DNA of 64,000 nt from Pseudonocardia sulfidoxydans NBRC 16205 (GCF_007989085.1 NZ_BJVJ01000014.1:34237-98236), one strand, 5' to 3'. Counted from the stretch's first letter, positions 1 through 9,702 are shown. The notes: a model not told the origin generated them from the sequence alone. A program made the numbers and translations.

Positions 1-1
1 C

Positions 2-592
2 TGCCGTACCTGCGTGTTCTGGGAGCTGTCGGAGCACCTGGGCAAGCAGGCCCAGGAGTTCGGGTCCACGGAGTTCGAGAAGGAGGCCTGGGTCTCGGGC
101 GTCCTCCTCGAGTGGGGTTCGTGCGGCAAGATCGTGCACATGCAGGGCGCGCCCGCGGGGTACGTCATGTACGCGCCGCCGTCGGCGGTCCCCCGTGCGG
201 CCGAGATGCCCACGGGTCCGGTGAGCGCCGACGCGGTCCTGCTCACGACGATGCAGGTGCTGCCCGAGTTCGCCGGGGAAGGCTTGGGGCGCATGCTCGC
301 CCAGGCCGTCGTGAAGGACCTGACGCGTCGTGGTGTGAAGGCCGTCGAGGTGTTCGGCGATGCCCGTCCGGGTACCGAGCCCAGCTGCGTGATCCCGGCG
401 GAGTTCCTGAAGGGCGTCGGGTTCAAGACGATCCGTCCGCACCCGCGCTGGCCGCGGCTGCGGATGGAGCTGCGCGCGGCGATGACGTGGAAGGAAGACG
501 TCGAGGCCGCGCTGGAGCAGATCCTCGGGACCGTGACGATCCCGCTGCAGTCGACGCCCCCGATCGAGCGCCAGGTGATCCCCGCCCGCTGA
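2..592 (+). CDS. GNAT-family N-acetyltransferase, 5' partial
   Basis: The reading frame is open at the left edge of the window (C-R-T-C-V-F-W-E-L...), so the start lies outside; the GTG at 14 is not the real start. The central part (VLLTTMQVLPEFAGEGLGRML) is the acetyl-CoA pyrophosphate-binding region of the GNAT fold, with the G-x-G-x-G/A-like loop EGLGRM. An N-terminal CxxC followed by FWEL is typical of the conserved actinobacterial acetyltransferase that sits next to cwlM and parB (position of Rv3916c in M. tuberculosis). The substrate is unknown. It runs convergently into cwlM with a hairpin between them. GNAT membership is clear; the exact role is not. Confidence 0.8.
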   Translation, partial: CRTCVFWELSEHLGKQAQEFGSTEFEKEAWVSGVLLEWGSCGKIVHMQGAPAGYVMYAPPSAVPRAAEMPTGPVSADAVLLTTMQVLPEFAGEGLGRMLAQAVVKDLTRRGVKAVEVFGDARPGTEPSCVIPAEFLKGVGFKTIRPHPRWPRLRMELRAAMTWKEDVEAALEQILGTVTIPLQSTPPIERQVIPAR

Positions 593-621
593 GGCACCGG
601 TTGCTGAAGCACCGGCCGTGT

Positions 622-646
622 GGCGCGCAGGAACCGCCTGCGCGCC
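622..646. terminator. bidirectional hairpin between convergent genes
   Basis: A perfect 10-bp stem (GGCGCGCAGG / CCTGCGCGCC) with a 5-nt loop lies between the acetyltransferase stop and the cwlM stop. No T-run follows, as is common for actinobacterial terminators. Confidence 0.7.
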
Positions 647-653
647 AACGGGT

Positions 654-1823
654 TCAGATGGCGGTGGCCTCGTTGCGCGCGATCTCGTGCGCGAGGACGT
701 CGGAGAAGGTGAACGTGCCTGTCGGGTGGTCGTTCTGGCCCAGTAGGTACAGACGTTTGACCGCGACGAGGATGCCCTCGGCGACGATGTCGCGGAAGTC
801 GGTGCTGAGCAGCTTGCGCCGGTCGCCCATGTTGGTCAGGTATCCGACCTCGACGCGCACGGTCGGCATCCTGGTGAGCCGCAGCAGCTCCCAGGTGCGG
901 CCCTGGCTGCCGCAGTCGAGCATGGAGGTGCGGCTGAGCAGCTCACGTTGGATGAGGCCGGCGAGGGCCTCCCCCACCGTCGACGTGGGGCCGGAGCCGC
1001 TGCCGAAGTGGAAGGTCGCGAGGCCCTGCGCGTGCATGCTGGGGTTGGCGTCGGTGTGCAGCGACAGGACGAGGTCGGCGCCCGCGGTGTTGGCGAACGC
1101 GGCGCGCTCTGCCTCGGGCGGGCAGGTGTCCTCGCGGCGGGTGAGCATGGCCTCCATGCCCGTGGCCGACATCCGGCCGACGAGCCGGCGCGCGAGGTCC
1201 CACATCAGGTCGGCCTCGGCGACCCCGCTGTTGACGACGCCGCGGTCGGGTCCGCCGTGGCCCGGGTCGACCACGATGCGTTTGCCGCGCATGCGGGGCC
1301 CGGCGCGGCGCAGGAGCTCCTGCTCGCGCAGCAGGCCGGGGCGGCCGCCGGTGACCTTGCGACCGAGCTGGCGCAGCGCACGCAGCGTCTGCGGGCCGCA
1401 CACGCCGTCGGAGGCGAGGCCGTAGTCGCGCTGGAAGGCTTTGAGGCCGCGCTCGGTGAGGTCGTCGAACACGCCGCCGGGGCGGCCGACGTCGTAGCCC
1501 AGTTCGAGGAGCCGCTCCTGCAGGGTGACGACGTCGTCGCCACTCATCGGCGCGGAGACGAGGAGGGCGAGCATCCGGTCGCCGAGCTTCCAGCCGGCCT
1601 CGCGCAGCGCGCGGTAGGTGGCGGGGCCGACGATGCCGTCGGTGATGAGTCCGCGGCGCTGCTGGAAGGCGCGCACGGCGTGCTCGACGTCGGCGTCGAA
1701 GGTGAACTCCGCGGGCGAACCCGGAGGTGGCGCCTGCCGCCCGGCGGGAAGCCCCAGGCGCACGAGCATCTCCCGGATCTCGGCGACGGCCGGACCGCTG
1801 TCTCCGCGGCGGAGCAAATGCAT
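654..1823 (-). CDS. cwlM: CwlM-type N-acetylmuramoyl-L-alanine amidase homologue
   Basis: 389 aa. Two peptidoglycan-binding helical repeats (about residues 5-75 and 85-155) precede an Amidase_3 domain. The domain keeps the zinc-ligand motifs: DPGHGG, a Glu in the following AEAD stretch, SLHTDA, and a Glu in VRVEVGYLTN. In mycobacteria CwlM is the cytoplasmic, PknB-phosphorylated activator of MurA; no signal peptide is visible here, which fits a cytoplasmic regulator rather than a secreted hydrolase. It is the last gene of the sigM-rsmA-trxB-trxA-cwlM block. The start ATG has a GAGGG ribosome site about 5 nt upstream. Whether it is catalytic cannot be told from sequence. Confidence 0.88.
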   Translation of the reverse strand: MHLLRRGDSGPAVAEIREMLVRLGLPAGRQAPPPGSPAEFTFDADVEHAVRAFQQRRGLITDGIVGPATYRALREAGWKLGDRMLALLVSAPMSGDDVVTLQERLLELGYDVGRPGGVFDDLTERGLKAFQRDYGLASDGVCGPQTLRALRQLGRKVTGGRPGLLREQELLRRAGPRMRGKRIVVDPGHGGPDRGVVNSGVAEADLMWDLARRLVGRMSATGMEAMLTRREDTCPPEAERAAFANTAGADLVLSLHTDANPSMHAQGLATFHFGSGSGPTSTVGEALAGLIQRELLSRTSMLDCGSQGRTWELLRLTRMPTVRVEVGYLTNMGDRRKLLSTDFRDIVAEGILVAVKRLYLLGQNDHPTGTFTFSDVLAHEIARNEATAI

Positions 1824-1977
1824 GCACCCTCGCTCGATCGTCGTCAGTCCGCCGCCGTCGGCGTGCGGCCGCGGCCCATTCTGCCCTGCGCCTCCCCGAC
1901 CGGGGGACAGCGGGGCGTGCCCGGGCGTGTCCTCGTCGTGACCTGCGGTGTCGGAGGGGTGGCCCCCGGAACGCGGA

Positions 1978-2008
1978 ACCGGCCGGTTCCCAGCGGGAGC
2001 CGGCCGGT
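1978..2008 (-). terminator. hairpin downstream of trxA
   Basis: A 14-bp stem with one G-U-type mismatch and a 3-nt loop (arms 1978-1991 and 1995-2008) starts 26 nt past the trxA stop. Its left part is itself a perfect 16-bp palindrome, GGAACCGGCCGGTTCC (1975-1990). It would separate trxA from cwlM. Confidence 0.6.
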
Positions 2009-2033
2009 CCGTTGCCGAACGGTCGTTCGTGCC

Positions 2034-2363
2034 TCAGCCGAGGTAGTCGGCGAGGTCGGAGAGCAGCGCGGCCTTGGGGCGGGCGCCGACGATGGTCTTC
2101 ACCGGCTTGCCGTCCTTGAACAGGATCATGGTCGGGATCGACATGACCTGGTAGGCGGCGGCGGTCTTCGAGTTGACGTCGATGTCGAGCTTCGCGACGG
2201 TCAGCTTGTCGGAGTGCTCGCCGGCGATCTCGTCGAGGACGGGGGCGACCATCTTGCACGGCCCGCACCAGGTCGCCCAGAAGTCGACGAGGACGGTCTT
2301 GTCGCTCTTGAGGACGTCGGCCTCGAACGAGGCGTCGGTGACGTCGACGGTGTTGTTGCCCAT
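2034..2363 (-). CDS. trxA: thioredoxin
   Basis: 109 aa, the normal length for thioredoxin. The active site WCGPC lies in [11 protein letters not shown], and the cis-Pro loop is SIPTM. It is the cytoplasmic disulfide reductant recycled by the adjacent thioredoxin reductase. The start chosen is the ATG before GNNTVDVT, with AAGGG upstream; the longer frame adds a Pro-rich non-conserved tail. It lies 43 bp downstream of trxB in the same operon, which is the usual oxidative-stress arrangement behind sigM in mycobacteria. Confidence 0.96.
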   Translation of the reverse strand: MGNNTVDVTDASFEADVLKSDKTVLVDFWATWCGPCKMVAPVLDEIAGEHSDKLTVAKLDIDVNSKTAAAYQVMSIPTMILFKDGKPVKTIVGARPKAALLSDLADYLG

Positions 2364-2406
2364 CGTGTTCTGCCCTTCGCGGTGATGATCGGTGGAGGAG
2401 TGGGGG

Positions 2407-3405
2407 TCAGTGCGCGGCGGCCGCGGCCTCGGGAGCGGCGGTGCCGTAACCGCCACCGGCGAGCTCGGCCGGGACGGGGGTCTCGGCGAGCCAGCGCTCG
2501 GCGTCGATCGCGGCGGAGCAGCCGGAACCGGCTGCTGTGATCGCCTGACGGTAGGTGTGGTCGACGAGGTCGCCGCAGGCGAACACGCCCTCGATGGTGG
2601 TGCGCGTCGCCGGCGAGTCGACCTTCACGTACCCGTCCCCGTCGACGTCGACGAGCTCGCGGACGAGGCCGCTGCGCGGGTCGTGGCCGATGGCGACGAA
2701 CATCCCGGTGACGTCGAGCGTCGACTCCTCACCGGTGACGGTGTCGCGCAGCCGCAGGTGGGAGACCGATCCGTCGCCGTCGACCCGCAGCACCTCGGAG
2801 TTGAGCTTCCACTTGATCTTCGGGTCGTTCTGGGCGCGCTCGAGCATGATGCGCGACGCCCGGAACTCCTCGCGGCGGTGGATGATCGTGACCGAGCGGG
2901 CGAAGCGGGTGAGGAAGGTGGCCTCCTCCATCGCGGAGTCGCCGCCGCCGATGACGGCGATGTCCTGCTCACGGAAGAAGAACCCGTCGCAGGTGGCACA
3001 GGCCGAGACACCGCGGCCGAGCAGCTCCTGCTCGCCGGGGACGTTCAGGTACCGGGCGGCCGCGCCCATCGCGAGGATGACGGCGCGCGCCGAGAACGTC
3101 TGCCCGTGGGCGGTGACGGTCTTGACCGGGCCCTCGAGGTCGACGGAGTCGACGTCCTCGGAGCGCAGCTCGGCGCCGAAACGCTTTGCCTGGTTGCGCA
3201 TCTGCTCCATGAGCTCGGGGCCCATGATCCCGTCGGTGAAGCCGGGGTAGTTCTCGACCTCGGTGGTGGTCATGAGTGCACCACCGAACTGGGAACCCTC
3301 GAACACCAGCGGGTTGAGCTGGGCTCGGGCTGCGTAGACCGCGGCCGTGTAGCCGGCCGGGCCCGACCCGATGATGATCAGTTCCCGGACGTCGTCGGTG
3401 CTCAC
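2407..3405 (-). CDS. trxB: thioredoxin-disulfide reductase
   Basis: 332 aa NADPH-dependent flavoprotein. The N-terminal FAD-binding motif is GSGPAG, the redox-active site CATC is followed by DGFFF, and the NADPH-binding motif is GGGDSA. The C-terminal FAD motif is GVFACGDL. It reduces the thioredoxin encoded immediately downstream. A 116-bp gap separates it from the anti-sigma gene upstream, so it may have its own promoter as well as read-through from sigM. Confidence 0.96.
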   Translation of the reverse strand: MSTDDVRELIIIGSGPAGYTAAVYAARAQLNPLVFEGSQFGGALMTTTEVENYPGFTDGIMGPELMEQMRNQAKRFGAELRSEDVDSVDLEGPVKTVTAHGQTFSARAVILAMGAAARYLNVPGEQELLGRGVSACATCDGFFFREQDIAVIGGGDSAMEEATFLTRFARSVTIIHRREEFRASRIMLERAQNDPKIKWKLNSEVLRVDGDGSVSHLRLRDTVTGEESTLDVTGMFVAIGHDPRSGLVRELVDVDGDGYVKVDSPATRTTIEGVFACGDLVDHTYRQAITAAGSGCSAAIDAERWLAETPVPAELAGGGYGTAAPEAAAAAH

Positions 3406-3521
3406 CGCGGCGGTCCCTCCTCAGGTTGGTCGGGCGGGGCGGGAAGCTCCGCATCCGGTCGATTCAACACGAGTCTAGGAGCGGGCATTCCTCGTCCGCC
3501 GCCGGTCAGGGGCGATGCGGG

Positions 3522-4367
3522 TCACCGGCCGAGGGTGTGGTCGGCGAGGACGCGCGTGCAGGCGGTGTCGACGACGAGCACGCGGTACGTGCCGACCGTC
3601 CCGGTGGGCAGGACGAGCAGGACACCGGGGGTGCCGTCGACGGCGGCGTCCCGGGTCGCGAGTGCGGTGACGGGCGGGATGTCGACGGCGGCGAGGCAGT
3701 CGGCCTGGCGTGCCGGGTCGTCGAGGGGTCCGTGGCCGGCCCCGGGGGTGCCGACGAGGGCGTGCCGGTCCGTCGGCGGGGAGGTCGGCGCGACGATCGG
3801 CCGGCCGACGATCGCGACGACGGCGGCCGCCGCCGCGAGCACGGCCGCCAGCACCACGCGGGACGGGCGGTGCGGGCGCCGGCCGGGCCTTGCCCCACGA
3901 CTGCCGGCTCGCGCCCCACGACTGCCCGAGTGCTCGGCAGGACGGGCGGCAGTGCGGCGGTCTGCCCGCCGCCGTCTGCGGGCGGGCCCCAGGTCTACGC
4001 GGGACAGGAGGGTGTCCGGCGGCGAGGACCCGGCGTCACGACGGAGCGCGTCGGCGGCCGCGAGGATGTCGGCCCGCAGGTCCGCGGGCATCGAGGGTGC
4101 AGCGGGCATCGAGGGCGCAGCGGGCATCGAGGGCGCAGCGGGCATCGAGGGCGCAGCGGGCGCCGACGGCACCGAGGGAGTGTCGATCGACGGCGAGGGG
4201 CGGGACGCGGAGAGCGTGGCGAGGTCGCGGCGGGTCGCGTCGAGCGCCGCGAGGACCGCGGCGGCGGACGGGTCGTCGAGGGCCGCGACGCACCGGGGGC
4301 AGGAGCAGTCCTCCCCGGCGCAGGGCGGGCCGTCCCAGAGCGCGGCGAGGTGGAGGCGGTCGGTCAC
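3522..4367 (-). CDS. putative membrane anti-sigma-M factor (RsmA position)
   Basis: 281 aa. The N-terminal cytoplasmic part carries a Cys cluster (C16, C21, C23, C26) that could bind zinc but is not the classical HxxxCxxC signature. An Ala/Pro/Ser/Met repeat follows at residues 70-94, then a basic region, one transmembrane helix (about 171-188) and an extracytoplasmic C-terminal domain with two cysteines. It starts with GTG overlapping the sigM stop (GTGA), so translation is coupled. Position and topology match RsmA, the SigM antagonist of M. tuberculosis (Rv3912), but sequence conservation in this family is low. The function is inferred from context. Confidence 0.65.
   Translation of the reverse strand: MTDRLHLAALWDGPPCAGEDCSCPRCVAALDDPSAAAVLAALDATRRDLATLSASRPSPSIDTPSVPSAPAAPSMPAAPSMPAAPSMPAAPSMPADLRADILAAADALRRDAGSSPPDTLLSRVDLGPARRRRRADRRTAARPAEHSGSRGARAGSRGARPGRRPHRPSRVVLAAVLAAAAAVVAIVGRPIVAPTSPPTDRHALVGTPGAGHGPLDDPARQADCLAAVDIPPVTALATRDAAVDGTPGVLLVLPTGTVGTYRVLVVDTACTRVLADHTLGR
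4087..4158. repeat. four 18-bp in-frame tandem repeats in the anti-sigma gene
   Basis: Four head-to-tail 18-bp units (GGCATCGAGGGYGCAGCG); the last three are identical and the first differs by one base. Each encodes a six-residue A-A-P-S-M-P unit in the linker before the membrane helix. The near-identity suggests recent slippage or expansion. Confidence 0.9.
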
Positions 4368-4915
4368 TGGTACTCCTCGCGCAGGTGGCCCAGCAGTTCG
4401 GCGAGCCGCAGCCGGCCGCGGGCGCAGCGGCTCTTCACGGTTCCGGTGGGGATGTCGAGGAGGCGGGCCGCGTCGGCGACGGGGTGGCCCTGCACGTCGA
4501 CGAGCTCGATGACGGTCCGCTGTTCGTCGGGGAGCATCGCCAGCGCCGCGACGACGTCGATCCGGGTGGTGGCGGTGTGGGAGGGGTCGGGGCGACGGTC
4601 GGCGACGTCGTGCTCGGGCCAGGGTTCGGCGGGGCGGCGGTGGTCGCGGCGGATCCGGTCGATGCAGACGTTGACGAGTATGCGGTGCAGCCAGGTGCTC
4701 AGCGCCGCGTCGCCACGGTATCCGTCAAGTCGACGAAAAGCGGTGAGCAGGGCTTCCTGGACCGCGTCGCGGGCGTCGTCGGCGTTGCGCAGCACCTGCA
4801 GGGCCACGGCCCAGAGCCGGTCGCCGTGGCGACGGACGAGCTCCTCGAACGCCTGCGCGTCGCCCTCGCGATGGGCCGCGACGAGGGTCGCGTCGTCGAG
4901 GGCCGGTGCGGACAC
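4364..4915 (-). CDS. sigM: ECF RNA polymerase sigma factor SigM
   Basis: 183 aa. The region 2 helix bundle (FEELVRRHGDRLWAVALQ...DARDAVQEALLTAFRR) and a region 4 helix-turn-helix (DVQGHPVADAARLLDIPTGTVKSRCARGR) are both complete, which is typical of a group 4 sigma factor. The partner is the overlapping downstream membrane protein, and the downstream trxB-trxA-cwlM genes are likely targets or co-transcribed. SigM identity rests on synteny with the mycobacterial sigM-rsmA-trxB2-trxC-cwlM cluster. Three 17-bp direct repeats lie just upstream. Confidence 0.85.
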   Translation of the reverse strand: MSAPALDDATLVAAHREGDAQAFEELVRRHGDRLWAVALQVLRNADDARDAVQEALLTAFRRLDGYRGDAALSTWLHRILVNVCIDRIRRDHRRPAEPWPEHDVADRRPDPSHTATTRIDVVAALAMLPDEQRTVIELVDVQGHPVADAARLLDIPTGTVKSRCARGRLRLAELLGHLREEYQ

Positions 4916-4974
4916 GCGCGCACGCTACGAAGCACGCGCGCTCCCCCGCGGCAGTTCGCCGGGAACCGTCAACA

Positions 4975-5025
4975 GCTGCGAACGGTCAGGCGCTGCGAAC
5001 GGTCACACGCTGCGAACGGTCAGAC
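4975..5025. repeat. three 17-bp direct repeats upstream of sigM
   Basis: Three adjacent 17-bp units, each with the core GCTGCGAACGGTCA (4975-4991, 4992-5008, 5009-5025). They occupy the gap between the pseudokinase stop and sigM and include the last codons of the former. On the sense strand for sigM the unit reads TGACCGTTCGCAGC. They could be binding sites for a regulator; no known consensus was recognised. Confidence 0.75.
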
Positions 5026-6738
5026 CCCGGCGCGCTCGAACGTGACCTCGTTGATCTCGGTCAAGTTCTGTCCGTTGTCCTTGCCGAGCTTGGTGATCCA
5101 GATGAGCACGTGCTGCACGGGCTGGCTCTCGGAGAGCGAGATCGGCGTGATCCCCGAGGTCAGGGTGGTGTCGGCGATCGGGACGGTGTCGTCGAAGTCG
5201 GAGTCGGCCGACGGCGCCGACCGGATCTGGACGACGGTGCCGTCGCTGGGTGAGTTGATCGTCAGGCTGGACAGCTGCACGGCCGACGCGAACGACACCA
5301 TGATCCCGACGCCGGGCTTGAGCACGGGGAACTGCTGGCGGTAGGCGTAGGTCCGCCAGCTGGTCTGCGGGTTGCCGTCGATGACGCGGGAGATGCGGCC
5401 GGAGTTGTCGGGGTCGTCGGTGGTGTCGTAGACCTCGACGCCGGCGGCGGCGACGGCGCTGGTGGCGGCCTGGGGTTGCGGCGGGCCTCCGCCGGCGACG
5501 GCTCCACCGGTGGCGACGGGCGCGTTGACGACGATCTTCGGTGCCCCGGAGGAGTCGCCGAACACGGAGCCGAGGACCAGGCCGAGGTAGCCGAGCACGA
5601 CGACCACGCCGACGGCGAGCGCGCCGAGGCCGATCATGAGCTTGCGGCGGCGGTCGCGGTCGGCGGGTGGCTTGCGCCGCGAGGAGTCCTGCCAGACGTC
5701 GCCGGGCTCGGGCGGCAGGCCGTCGTGCACCGGCGGGAAGAGGGCGTTCTTGTCGTCCTCGGAGACGATCTCGGCGAGCATCCGGTGTACGGCGGCAGCG
5801 GTGCGGACGCGTTGGGCGGAACCGTCGCGGGCCAGGGCGCCGAGGACGACGGCGTCGAGCGCGACGGGGACGCCGGGCCGGACCTCCGAGGGTGGGAGGA
5901 CGCGGCCGTCGGGGTCGCCGCCGACCTTGCGGTCGGCGGCGGGCATCCCGGCGCGGGCGGCGTCGGCGTTGGAGAGGGGCCAGCGACCGGTGAGCAGGGC
6001 GTAGAGGACGGCGCCGAGGCCGCGGACGTCGTCGTCGGGCGTGACGTCGGGGCGGGCGAGGACGAAGGTGAGCTGGGCGCGGCCTTCGGTGCCGATGCGG
6101 ACGCGCTGGGGGTGGTCGCAGCCGAGGACGAGGCCGTGCCGGTGCGCGGCGGCGGCGGCCTCGGCGAGGAGCTCGACCATCCGGGCGGCGGTGAGGGGCC
6201 GGATCATGCCGTCGGCGAGGACCTCGGCGAGCCCGCGGCCGCCGCACCACTCGCTGACGGCGGCGCCGAGGACGTCGGGCGGCAGGGAGGCCCCGCCGGG
6301 GGCGAGGACGTCGAGCAGGCGGGCGGCGCCGTGGTGTTCGAAGCTGCCGGTGCGCAGGGCGCGGACGATCATCTCGCCGGCGCGGGCGGTGCCCTCGGGG
6401 TCGTCGGAGTCGGGGTCGGCGGCGAGCCGGCGCAGCAGGGTGACGGCGACGTCGCGGCGCAGGACGGTGTCCTCGGCGGTCCAGAACTCGGCGCCGGCGG
6501 CGGGCTCGGAGCCGAGTTTCTCGCGCAGCCGGTAGCGGCCCGCGAGGGTGCTGCCGGCGTCGGTGGCCACGTCACCCACGGGCGCTTCGCCCATCACGGG
6601 TGCGTCGTCCGCCACGGGCGCGTCGGGCACGCCGTCCGCGCCGGGAGCGGCCTCGTCGGACGGTCCGCTCGGCTGTGCGGGGACGGTCGCGGTCACGGTG
6701 CGCGTGGACACGGGCCGCCCCTTCGTCTGCCCGCTCAC
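5020..6738 (-). CDS. MviN-type membrane pseudokinase, stand-alone
   Basis: 572 aa. Residues about 65-325 have a serine/threonine kinase fold that has lost its chemistry: the VAIK lysine is replaced (VAVTLL), the HRD loop reads GLVLGCDHPQ, and no DFG is present. One transmembrane helix follows (367-390), then an extracellular discoidin/galactose-binding-like domain (about 430-572). The same layout forms the C-terminal half of M. tuberculosis MviN (Rv3910), where the PknB-phosphorylated pseudokinase recruits FhaA to control lipid II flipping. Here it is a separate gene and no MurJ-like flippase lies beside it. GTG start with GGAGG 8 nt upstream. Confidence 0.8.
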   Translation of the reverse strand: MSGQTKGRPVSTRTVTATVPAQPSGPSDEAAPGADGVPDAPVADDAPVMGEAPVGDVATDAGSTLAGRYRLREKLGSEPAAGAEFWTAEDTVLRRDVAVTLLRRLAADPDSDDPEGTARAGEMIVRALRTGSFEHHGAARLLDVLAPGGASLPPDVLGAAVSEWCGGRGLAEVLADGMIRPLTAARMVELLAEAAAAAHRHGLVLGCDHPQRVRIGTEGRAQLTFVLARPDVTPDDDVRGLGAVLYALLTGRWPLSNADAARAGMPAADRKVGGDPDGRVLPPSEVRPGVPVALDAVVLGALARDGSAQRVRTAAAVHRMLAEIVSEDDKNALFPPVHDGLPPEPGDVWQDSSRRKPPADRDRRRKLMIGLGALAVGVVVVLGYLGLVLGSVFGDSSGAPKIVVNAPVATGGAVAGGGPPQPQAATSAVAAAGVEVYDTTDDPDNSGRISRVIDGNPQTSWRTYAYRQQFPVLKPGVGIMVSFASAVQLSSLTINSPSDGTVVQIRSAPSADSDFDDTVPIADTTLTSGITPISLSESQPVQHVLIWITKLGKDNGQNLTEINEVTFERAGV

Positions 6739-6889
6739 CAGCGACGCCTCCCCCCACCGGCCGCGGCTTCACGCCCGGTCACATTCCCCCGGCGGCCAGA
6801 CTACGACAGGGTGGGCGCCTGCGGGGAACAGCCGGACCGGGCGCGTCGGGGGCGATTCCCCGCCGCGGCCGCCGGATCGGGGGTTCTCG

Positions 6890-9211
6890 TCACTCTGTCC
6901 TGATCGGGACGGTGGGTCCGGTTCCCGCAGGTTCCGGCGGTGACGGCCGCCGCTCCCCCGGCGCCGGCGGCCCGCCCGGCCCGGGGCCCGGGCCGTCGCC
7001 GGGACCGTCGGCGGGGCCGTCCGGGGGTCCCGAGCGGTCCCGCGCACGGCGCACGATCCGGCGGATCACGAGCAGGACGAGCAGGGCACCGGCGATCACG
7101 GTCAGCCACACCGTGACGGTGCCGTACGCGGTGGAGCGGACCTGCAGCCGCGTCGGCGGGCCCAGGTCGTCACCGCGCGGGGTCTGGACGATGGCGTCGA
7201 CGGCGAACTGGCCGGCACGCACGACCTGCGCGCTGACCCGTACCTGGATGCGCCCGAGCGGTGGGATGCGCTGGTCGGGGATGGGGGCGACCTGCAGGCC
7301 CGCGGTGCTGGCGATGACGATGCGCACGTCGAGGGCCACCGGCAGGCCGTTGGACACCGTCATCAGCAGCGGGGCGTCGGAGGTGCCGAGCGAGTAGGGG
7401 CCGGGCGGTTCGAGGACGCGGACGGTGGCGCGCAGCTCGTCGAGACGGGTGGACGCGAGATCGGCGGCGCGGGTGGCGAGCACCGGCCGGCCACGCCAGG
7501 CGGCCGAGACGGGGCGCAGCATCGCGCGGCGCAGCGGGACGAACACGTCGTCGGGGGTGACGTCGGCGCCGGGGTCGGCGACGGCGGCGGTCGCGACGGC
7601 GTCGATGTCGCCGACGAGGCCGCGGGTGCGGTCGACCACGGAGGCGGGGACCTCGGCGGCGCCCGCGCCGATCGGGTAGAGCAGCGACGTCGGGCGGGTC
7701 GTCGCGCCGCTGGTGGTGAGGGCGCGGGGCTCGAGCAGGCCGCGGTCGGTCATCAGCGAGATCGCGGACAGCAGGGCGTCGGCGCCGGTCCCCTCGGCAC
7801 CCCAGAGGTGGGGCGGGGCGAGCAGGACCGGTGACGACGGGCCCTGTCCCGGCGACGAGGTGGCCCGGAACGCGAGTGCACCGATGAGGTCCTGCGTCGA
7901 CAGCGGGGTGGAGACCGCCGCCGGTGAGCTGGTGACGGGCCCGCCCGCGGTGGCGGGTGCGTCGGCCGGGGTGGCGGCGGAGGTGAGGAGGTCGTCGGCG
8001 AGTGCGGCGCCGGGGCCGTCGTCGAGGGCGACGACGCCGGTGCGGCCGGCCTGGGTGACGGCGGCGGAGGACAGGACGAGGCCGCCGACGCGTTCCGGTC
8101 CGGCGAGGGCGGAGAGCGTCGCGTCGTCGATGACGCCGTCGGCGGGCCAGAGCAGCGAGTTCTGCAGCGGGGTGTCGAGGATGTCGCCCGCGACCTCGCG
8201 ACCTGCTTCGACGGCGCGGACGGCGGCGTCCTCGTCGCCATTTCTCGTCAGTGCGACGAGATCGGCGTCGGCGAACGGGAGGGCGACGACACAGCTGCCG
8301 CGCAGTGCCGCCGTGACGCCGGCGAGCCAGGCCCGCGCGGCGTCGGCACCCGTCCCCGGGCTGACCGTCCCGTCGGGGGCGCGGACCTGGTAGCCGTCGG
8401 CCATCGCCTGCGCGGTCTGCAGCAGGTCGGGGTCGACGGCCACGCACAGCCCGGTGCGCAGCGTCGAGCCGACCGGCGCCCGCTGGGCCAGAGCCCCGAC
8501 GAGCCCGTTGAGCCGCCCGCCCTCGGCGAACGAGCGCGCGAGCTCGTCGTCGGTGAGCGTCGTCGTCTCGCCGGGGACGCCCGGCAGCCGGTGCGGGACG
8601 TCGACGATCGGGTAGAGCATCGTGAACGGCCGCGCGGTCCCGGGGACCGTGCCGCCGACGTCCTCGGAGAGCGCGCCGTCGACCACCGCTGCCGGCAGCG
8701 ACAGGACGGGCAGCAGCATCCGGGTGGCCGCGAGCCGGGCGCGGGCCTGGCCGTCGGGCTCGCCGTTGACGTTGACCAGCAGCGGGTAGGTGCCGGGGGT
8801 GTCGATGCCCAGGCCGGTTCCGCCGGTCGCGCGCAGCGGGGCGTCGATCCGGACGGAGATGCTCGCACCGGGCTCGAGCGTGCCCGGGACGTCGACGAAG
8901 CTCGGCGAGACGGCGTCGGTGCCGGCGCGGCCCTCGAGTGCGGCGGCGGCGTCGGAGTCGGTGTGCAGCGGGTCGCCGCGCTGCAGCCGCACGGCGAGCC
9001 CCGCCACGGGCACGGACCCCGTGTTGGTGACGGTTCCCGTGACGGTGACGACGGACGGGCCGTCGGACGTCACGACCCGGGGGGTGAGCTGGTCGAGCGC
9101 GAGCTGCAACGAGGCGGCCGGAGCGTCACCGGGAGCCGCGGTGGCCGATCCGGCGAAAGGGCCGGCCAGGAAGAGCAACGCGATCGCGACCAGGGCCGCG
9201 ACCGGCCTCAC
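6890..9211 (-). CDS. DUF6049 family membrane-anchored protein
   Basis: 773 aa, similar in size to the mycobacterial counterpart Rv3909. A signal peptide ([20 protein letters not shown]) starts at a GTG that overlaps the NUDIX stop (GTGA). A large extracytoplasmic part with Ig-like stretches follows ([21 protein letters not shown] near the N-terminus, another before the membrane helix). A C-terminal transmembrane helix ([19 protein letters not shown]) and a Pro/Gly-rich cytoplasmic tail complete it. Function unknown. Its conserved position beside murJ/pseudokinase genes suggests a cell-envelope role. Confidence 0.8.
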   Translation of the reverse strand: MRPVAALVAIALLFLAGPFAGSATAAPGDAPAASLQLALDQLTPRVVTSDGPSVVTVTGTVTNTGSVPVAGLAVRLQRGDPLHTDSDAAAALEGRAGTDAVSPSFVDVPGTLEPGASISVRIDAPLRATGGTGLGIDTPGTYPLLVNVNGEPDGQARARLAATRMLLPVLSLPAAVVDGALSEDVGGTVPGTARPFTMLYPIVDVPHRLPGVPGETTTLTDDELARSFAEGGRLNGLVGALAQRAPVGSTLRTGLCVAVDPDLLQTAQAMADGYQVRAPDGTVSPGTGADAARAWLAGVTAALRGSCVVALPFADADLVALTRNGDEDAAVRAVEAGREVAGDILDTPLQNSLLWPADGVIDDATLSALAGPERVGGLVLSSAAVTQAGRTGVVALDDGPGAALADDLLTSAATPADAPATAGGPVTSSPAAVSTPLSTQDLIGALAFRATSSPGQGPSSPVLLAPPHLWGAEGTGADALLSAISLMTDRGLLEPRALTTSGATTRPTSLLYPIGAGAAEVPASVVDRTRGLVGDIDAVATAAVADPGADVTPDDVFVPLRRAMLRPVSAAWRGRPVLATRAADLASTRLDELRATVRVLEPPGPYSLGTSDAPLLMTVSNGLPVALDVRIVIASTAGLQVAPIPDQRIPPLGRIQVRVSAQVVRAGQFAVDAIVQTPRGDDLGPPTRLQVRSTAYGTVTVWLTVIAGALLVLLVIRRIVRRARDRSGPPDGPADGPGDGPGPGPGGPPAPGERRPSPPEPAGTGPTVPIRTE

Positions 9212-9702
9212 GCCGACTCCTCCAGCAACTGCGTGGCCCGGCGGATCAACCGCCGCTCGTCGGCATAGGCGAGGCGCGACTCGAGCTCGCCGAGCGGCAC
9301 CCACGCCACCTCGGACACCTCGACGTCGAGATCCGACAGCTCTCCACCGAGCGCGCGCATGAGGAAGTGGTGCACGGTCTTGTGCACTCGCCGGTCCTCC
9401 GCGACGAACCAGAAGTCGATGGTGCCCAGGGGTGCGACCACCCGACCGATGATGCCGGTCTCCTCCTCGACCTCGCGCACCGCCGCCTGCTCGGCCGTCT
9501 CACCAGCCTCGATGTGACCTTTCGGCAACGACCACAGCAGACGGCCCCGGCGGTCGAGCCGCCCGATGATCGCCGCGACGTTGAGCGCGTGGTCGACGAC
9601 CAGACCACCCGCCGAGGTCTCGTCGACCGTGCGCAACCGGCGCCTGCGCTCCGGTGGGCGGGCCGCGCGGCGCCCTCCTGAGCGACCGCGCGAGGTGGAC
9701 AT
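9208..9702 (-). CDS. NUDIX hydrolase (MutT4 position)
   Basis: 164 aa. The NUDIX box is complete: G-H-I-E-A-G-E-T, then [11 protein letters not shown], with the REVEEE core. The basic N-terminus and the PKGHIE start of the box are typical of the actinobacterial protein next to DUF6049 and pcnA (mutT4 in mycobacteria). It probably hydrolyses a nucleoside diphosphate-linked compound; the substrate is unknown. The ATG at 9702 was chosen because the upstream extension is not conserved-looking and enters the promoter shared with the divergent pcnA. Confidence 0.88.
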   Translation of the reverse strand: MSTSRGRSGGRRAARPPERRRRLRTVDETSAGGLVVDHALNVAAIIGRLDRRGRLLWSLPKGHIEAGETAEQAAVREVEEETGIIGRVVAPLGTIDFWFVAEDRRVHKTVHHFLMRALGGELSDLDVEVSEVAWVPLGELESRLAYADERRLIRRATQLLEESA

